Shown piece by piece: positions 40,608 to 44,798 of a stretch of 44,798 nt of DNA. The translations under genes and the position numbers were made by a program. Position 1 is the first letter of the stretch, and every line of letters starts with the position of its first letter. The stretch is from positions 1 through 44,798 of the forward strand of contig JBDROU010000036.1 in the NCBI GenBank assembly GCA_043809745.1, in the 5' to 3' direction. The notes under the pieces were generated by a model. The model made no database searches. It was not told the DNA's origin and was given only the letters and a program-made list of their open reading frames with translations. The stretch is from JBDROU01 sp043809745 [NCBI: bacterium]. Lineage in GTDB: Bacteria; Elusimicrobiota; JBDRMW01.

Positions 40608-43600
40608 ATGAAAAGAATTACCTCAATTATACTAAGTGCAATATTAATGAGCAGTTCCTGCAGGTTTGTATTGGGGGACAGTCTTGCGCCTATTGGAATG
40701 AGCGAAATAGGATTAAAAGGGCCCAGGGAAGTTGAAAGTAATTATAAAATTAGGCTTAGTAGAATTGATGATTTAAGGCGCTCTGCGAAAGAAGTAAAAG
40801 ATCATGATTTAAGAAGAAGAATTTTATTGAATGCGTTCTCTAAATGTACAAATTTTATTCCAAACAGAGAAACAGAAATAGGCAGATTGAACTGCAGGGG
40901 GTACTGCGCAAACGAAATTGCCAGGGTATCGCTATTTAAGCTGAGGGATTTGGAGAGGAGTGAATTCAATGAAAACGCTGAAAAAATAACAGCTCTCGGT
41001 AAAGAAATGGATACCTGGATTCAAAGTTGCGCTATTCCTGATTTAAGAGATGTGCTAAACATAAATAGGGCTATTCAAGAAAGAAATGGAACCATGAGCG
41101 GATATTTCAGAGCATGTTCCGGATATAGTTTTGGCATGAGTTTGATGGCTGAACGCGATTTTATTTTCTCAAAGTGTTTTCCTGCCGAAAGACGAAAATG
41201 GATAAGAAATGCTCTATTAAAAGTGGCTACCGCAATAAGTTATGGTGTTAAAGGAGCTAAAGGGCTGAAAGTTCCGCAAGGTGATCAAGTGGGTAAAGAA
41301 AATGAAGAGGAGAAACATATCAGAGATGCGTTGGTAGGGGCTTTGAAAACTCTCGACAAGATTCTCTTGAATATAGAAGAAAATTCTTTGCCAATAGAGG
41401 ACCTGAATCAGGCTTCTCACAGGAGAAATCAGTTTAAGGACATTATCAATATTCTAAATGATATCGGTGCAATCAAAGCAATAAATGAAAAAGATAAAAG
41501 TTCTGCAAAAACTGTTTTAGAAAAGACAAGAAATATATTTGTTGAAGCAGACAAATTAATAAAGGCAAACAATGACCTTCCTGCAATATTTTTGGAAGTT
41601 GCAACGTCCAAGAATGAAAAGGATTACTACAAAGATCTGGAAGAATTTGCATTGCTAATTGAATTTGAAATACAACAACGTTTTGATAAGGATACAGCAG
41701 ATCTGCTAAAGCAATCAATTACATTATCGGAGGATGGTGAAAAAATTGAGATCAGCGGGCACAAGCATGATTTTAAGGATATTGCAATAATTAGAGCACT
41801 TGCTGCAGATGATGCTGTTGATAGCTGGGAAATAAACGCTTTATTGAATAAGGTTTGGCAGAAGAATACAGCAGTTACATCTTTTGATCTTGTACAAAGA
41901 ATACCTGTTTCTCAATACAGGTGGTTGGGATTAGAGCCAAGGCTTGAAAAAAAGATGCTTCAGGATTCAGCCGAAAGTAAGAACAACAAAACACTCGGTG
42001 CAAACAAAGCTGGAACACAACTTGATATAGATGAGAAATGGTTCAAAAAATACGAGTATTATTTAAAAAAGCTGGAGGTTTGGATCAGTGCAGATGAGTT
42101 TAGCAGGTTAAACTCATTTTTTTCTACGGCTGAAGGCAGATTCCAAAAATTTAAAACAAAATTTAATGAAGTCAAAAGAAAGGAAAAAAAACAGGGTAAA
42201 GGAAAAATACCGTCAAAAGATTTAGAGGCCCTTTATGCTCTTTTTGAGGGAGGCAAAGAATTTCCCGGGTACAAAGCAGCTTTTATTATAGCAAGGGCAA
42301 AGATTGACAACAGCTGTGATCGGGTGATAAATAGTGTTATAAATGAGTTGCAGTTGAACTTGAAGAACCTTGCCAATAGAGCTGATGCTGTTGTTAGTAC
42401 TGTGAGGAACCAGGAAACGGAGGCTCTTAGGGATGATGTTTCCTATGAATTTAATAGATCACAGAATCTTTCTAACAGGTCGAGCGGTGATTTTTTATCG
42501 GAAATACTTTACCAGGAGCTTATTAATGAAAAAGAGAATAAAGAATCAGAAATAAATGCCCTGGAATCAAGGGTGAATTTCTGGGCGTTCAACCGAGACC
42601 GGATACTTAAAGCAAGGGAGTCGTTGGATGGTGTTACAATATTGAAGGAAGATGTAAAAATAGTAATGGAAGCAGCCGAAAAGTTACTGGAGGAGTTAGA
42701 TAAAGAGCTTAATAAGCCGAAATTTACTGAGAATGAAAAAAATAATATCCTCACCGCAATAAATGCTATGGAAATATTAAGCGAGCAGGTTGCTTCTACT
42801 TACAACGAATTAATAAAAGCTAAAGAGGAAAAACTAAAATCGATAAACAAAATTTTGGAAGGCTTAGAATTTTATAAAAAAAATCTTGAGAAAAAAGCTA
42901 AAGCAGATTTCCAAGATTTGGAAAATAATTTGAAAGCGCTTGTGACCAGGTTAAACGGTCTTATCGGTCCCAATTGGAACGAAGAAGATTGGGGATTCTA
43001 TATGCAAGAAGCTGAATTTGTGATCGAAAGATTTGGCGAATATGCGACATCAATCACTGAAAGTATTATTTTGTTCAGGTCTGGTGCGGGCAACGCGCCG
43101 GTTTTATTTAAGAAAATGGATGTGCCTGAAGAATGTTCAGAAGTCGGAGATGAGGTTAAAGCATTTCTTAAAGAGCGGATGATTAAATCTAATATCGATA
43201 ATTTATTAAATTATATTGAAAAAAAGAAAATATTATTCTATCGAAGAGATTCTGTTAAAGATAATATAGGGGAGGGTAATAATAAAGCTGTGTTGGAAGC
43301 CGTGTTAGCTAAGTTCCAACTTAATGATCCCATAGGGCTTGTTTCGACAAAGCTGTATTTTTATGGAGCCGTAAAGGACAATTTGGTAGAAATCCTGGCT
43401 TATATTTATTTAATTGTACAGTTTGATGAAATGGTTAACAGGGAGGAAATAAAATCTGAACATCTTGAGGTTTTAATGAATAGCGGATATTTTCAAACAC
43501 TTTCGTACCTGGATGTTGGTGCTCTTATGGGCGACATCGATTTTAATGAAGAAGAAAAAATTAGGATTGGCTGGGAGTTGATAAAAAATATGAAAAATAT

Positions 43601-44216
43601 ATGCGGAAGAAAATCAAATTTGAGCAAAGTACAGTCTCTCCTTATGCCTGACAAATATTTATTTGACGACATTTTCAATCAATCGATCTTGAAATATAAA
43701 GAAATTACGGACAATAGATTGATAAAAAGTATCTTCAAAGAACTTAATTCTAGCTATAAGGAATATTTAAAGATGACTTATTCAGAAATTCCTGGATATT
43801 GGTCCCGTTTTATGATTAGATTGGCACTGGTTGTGGTAGGCACTATGGATAAAGACATTATGTCAAATTTATATATTTCACAGAAGGAAGCCAGCATTTT
43901 ATGCAAAGAAGTATGCGATATGTATAATTCTCATGCGGATGAAAGAACCCTAAACTCTTTAAGCTCGTTCATCTCTGATGTGCCCGCAATTATGGTGTGT
44001 GAATTGACTGCGCAGTGGATCCAAGAAGAGCTTAATTTGCCATTAGAAATTGTTCGGGAAATCATAAATTCTGTCAGTCTATGGCTGATAAAAAGTGATG
44101 AGGGGCATAAAAAGAATCAAGAAGTTCAAGCAAGTCAAGAAGTTGAAGAAGGACATGTGATGGAACTTTTCGAACTTTATATCAAAGAGTCAAAAAGCTT
44201 AGACACATCTCTTTAA
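40608..44216 (+). CDS. Giant exported, mostly helical protein of unknown function with DSLAP mature N-terminus
   Basis: This 1202-residue protein starts with a signal peptide (hydrophobic residues ~4-22, likely cut after VLG), giving a mature start of DSLAPIG (24-30). The rest is strongly charged and helical, with long Glu/Lys-rich stretches that look like coiled coil (~480-540, ~590-650, ~690-790). No enzyme motif was recognised. Several cysteines occur in the first ~180 residues (for example NCRGYC, SCAIPD, ACSGYS), which could form disulfides outside the cytoplasm. The N-terminal motif resembles the start of the mature PRTase-HAD giant at 16683. The start has no clear ribosome-binding site. 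It is likely an envelope or secreted protein; its role is unknown. Confidence 0.72.
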   Translation: MKRITSIILSAILMSSSCRFVLGDSLAPIGMSEIGLKGPREVESNYKIRLSRIDDLRRSAKEVKDHDLRRRILLNAFSKCTNFIPNRETEIGRLNCRGYCANEIARVSLFKLRDLERSEFNENAEKITALGKEMDTWIQSCAIPDLRDVLNINRAIQERNGTMSGYFRACSGYSFGMSLMAERDFIFSKCFPAERRKWIRNALLKVATAISYGVKGAKGLKVPQGDQVGKENEEEKHIRDALVGALKTLDKILLNIEENSLPIEDLNQASHRRNQFKDIINILNDIGAIKAINEKDKSSAKTVLEKTRNIFVEADKLIKANNDLPAIFLEVATSKNEKDYYKDLEEFALLIEFEIQQRFDKDTADLLKQSITLSEDGEKIEISGHKHDFKDIAIIRALAADDAVDSWEINALLNKVWQKNTAVTSFDLVQRIPVSQYRWLGLEPRLEKKMLQDSAESKNNKTLGANKAGTQLDIDEKWFKKYEYYLKKLEVWISADEFSRLNSFFSTAEGRFQKFKTKFNEVKRKEKKQGKGKIPSKDLEALYALFEGGKEFPGYKAAFIIARAKIDNSCDRVINSVINELQLNLKNLANRADAVVSTVRNQETEALRDDVSYEFNRSQNLSNRSSGDFLSEILYQELINEKENKESEINALESRVNFWAFNRDRILKARESLDGVTILKEDVKIVMEAAEKLLEELDKELNKPKFTENEKNNILTAINAMEILSEQVASTYNELIKAKEEKLKSINKILEGLEFYKKNLEKKAKADFQDLENNLKALVTRLNGLIGPNWNEEDWGFYMQEAEFVIERFGEYATSITESIILFRSGAGNAPVLFKKMDVPEECSEVGDEVKAFLKERMIKSNIDNLLNYIEKKKILFYRRDSVKDNIGEGNNKAVLEAVLAKFQLNDPIGLVSTKLYFYGAVKDNLVEILAYIYLIVQFDEMVNREEIKSEHLEVLMNSGYFQTLSYLDVGALMGDIDFNEEEKIRIGWELIKNMKNICGRKSNLSKVQSLLMPDKYLFDDIFNQSILKYKEITDNRLIKSIFKELNSSYKEYLKMTYSEIPGYWSRFMIRLALVVVGTMDKDIMSNLYISQKEASILCKEVCDMYNSHADERTLNSLSSFISDVPAIMVCELTAQWIQEELNLPLEIVREIINSVSLWLIKSDEGHKKNQEVQASQEVEEGHVMELFELYIKESKSLDTSL

Positions 44217-44241
44217 TAAAGTCGAGAGGTTCAATTAAATG

Positions 44242-44271
44242 TTGTGCCGCGGCATTTCAATATGATATAAT
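44242..44271 (+). promoter_or_regulatory. Predicted extended -10 promoter of the TPM gene
   Basis: TGATATAAT at 44263-44271 is a full extended -10 element. TTGTGC at 44242-44247 (18-base spacer) is a poor -35 box, as is usual for extended -10 promoters. The ATG is at 44311. Confidence 0.55.
44245..44254. repeat. GC-rich 10-base palindrome in promoter spacer
   Basis: TGCCGCGGCA is a perfect palindrome in otherwise AT-rich DNA. It overlaps the -35 box and spacer of the predicted TPM-gene promoter, where a bound protein would block RNA polymerase. Confidence 0.4.
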
Positions 44272-44310
44272 CAGAAACTGTTGATAACAACTTTTATATT
44301 TACATAAAAA

Positions 44311-44798
44311 ATGCGTAAAATTCTTATTTTTTCCTCACTTTTCTTTGTCTTTTCCTCAAGTATTTTCTGTCTTGAAATACCTAAGTATCAGGGTTGGGTA
44401 AATGATTATGCAGGTGTAATAGATACTCAGGTTGAAAATCAATTAAATGTGCTTATTACCTCACTTGAGAAACAAACAGGAGCAGAGATTGCCGTAGTTA
44501 CGCTAAAATCACTTGAGGGTGAGGAATTAGACACATTTACAAATGATCTGTTTAGCAAATGGCGTATTGGTAAGAAAGATAAAGATAACGGTGTTCTGAT
44601 ACTTTTTAGTCTTCAGGATAGAAAGGTCAGAATTGAAACTGGTTATGGGATTGAACCAATAATCCCGGATGGATTAGCCGGTCAGATAATTCGCGAGCTT
44701 ATGATACCCTATTTTAAGCAGGGCGGATATGCACAAGGTTTAGCCCTCGGGACCTATCAAATTGCTCAAATTATCGCTAAAGATGCGGGAGTAACATT
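44311..44798 (+). CDS. TPM-domain (YgcG-like) protein, 3' partial
   Basis: The frame opens with ATG at 44311 and is still open at the window end (162 codons). A signal peptide (MRKILIFSSLFFVFSSSIFC) is followed by WVNDYAGVID, the usual start of a TPM domain. Further conserved parts are TGAEIAVVTLKS, DNGVLILFSLQDRKVRIETGYGIEP and GGYAQGLALGTYQIA. TPM proteins are envelope proteins, often membrane-anchored at the C-terminus by a later segment; some are linked to photosystem II repair or phosphatase activity, most are unstudied. No ribosome-binding site is seen, but an extended -10 promoter lies upstream. Likely downstream genes fall outside the window. Confidence 0.88.
   Translation, partial: MRKILIFSSLFFVFSSSIFCLEIPKYQGWVNDYAGVIDTQVENQLNVLITSLEKQTGAEIAVVTLKSLEGEELDTFTNDLFSKWRIGKKDKDNGVLILFSLQDRKVRIETGYGIEPIIPDGLAGQIIRELMIPYFKQGGYAQGLALGTYQIAQIIAKDAGVT

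Overview
The window looks like a chromosomal segment of an uncultivated, moderately AT-rich, Gram-negative (diderm) bacterium. Outer-membrane parts are plentiful: a PorV/PorQ-like barrel, a PgaA-type porin, two further barrels and two SurA/PpiC-type periplasmic chaperones. Two very large exported proteins (16683-20825 and 40608-44216) carry an acidic-Ser-(Ile)-Leu-Ala-Pro motif just after the signal peptide. From memory this N-terminus is typical of Candidatus Omnitrophota (former OP3). That placement is an inference and could not be tested here. No rRNA, tRNA, CRISPR array, intact insertion sequence or phage gene was found.

Layout. 1-900: end of a PabB-PabC fusion (folate), cut by the window edge. 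979-2388: GlcD-type FAD oxidase. 2417-4472 (minus): VWA lipoprotein plus multi-span membrane protein. 4731-5732: Ddl-like ATP-grasp ligase. 5982-9008: PorV-like barrel followed by an exported seven-repeat RCC1 propeller with a C-terminal FlgD-Ig/sorting-like domain. 9069-15212 (minus): complete pgaABCD operon for the biofilm polysaccharide PNAG, preceded by an AAA_14/DUF4143 ATPase (15223-16383). 16683-20825: exported 1380-residue protein with two PRTase-like domains and a HAD-like domain. 21193-22729: small excisionase-type HTH protein plus kamA, behind a consensus promoter with direct repeats. 22809-23027: two-repeat 73-residue protein with its own promoter and terminator. 23100-24074: porin. 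24093-27137 (minus): metH with its reactivation domain as a separate gene. 27258-38212: a plus-strand housekeeping run (DUF1805, hydrolase, rlmD-like, PAS histidine kinase, mfd, two parvulins, pdxA, rsmA). 38237-39139 (minus): PfkB kinase. 39275-39814: flavin reductase-like protein. 39928-40521 (minus): small barrel with a G8 tract at its ribosome-binding site. 40608-44216: second giant exported protein. 44311-end: start of a TPM-domain protein.

How the parts fit. Much of the window concerns the cell envelope: polysaccharide export, outer-membrane protein folding, a possible type IX-like secretion pair, and giant exported proteins of unknown role. The 27-38 kb block is ordinary translation, repair and cofactor metabolism. 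The pga locus and the PRTase-HAD gene look richer in G+C than the mfd block, which may mean a separate origin.

The best candidates for something undescribed are: the exported tandem PRTase/HAD protein, whose second PRTase copy has lost its PRPP-binding acidic pair; the mature N-terminal motif shared by the two giants; the PorV plus RCC1-propeller pair; the two-repeat small protein; and the repeat-flanked promoter of the HTH-kamA unit.
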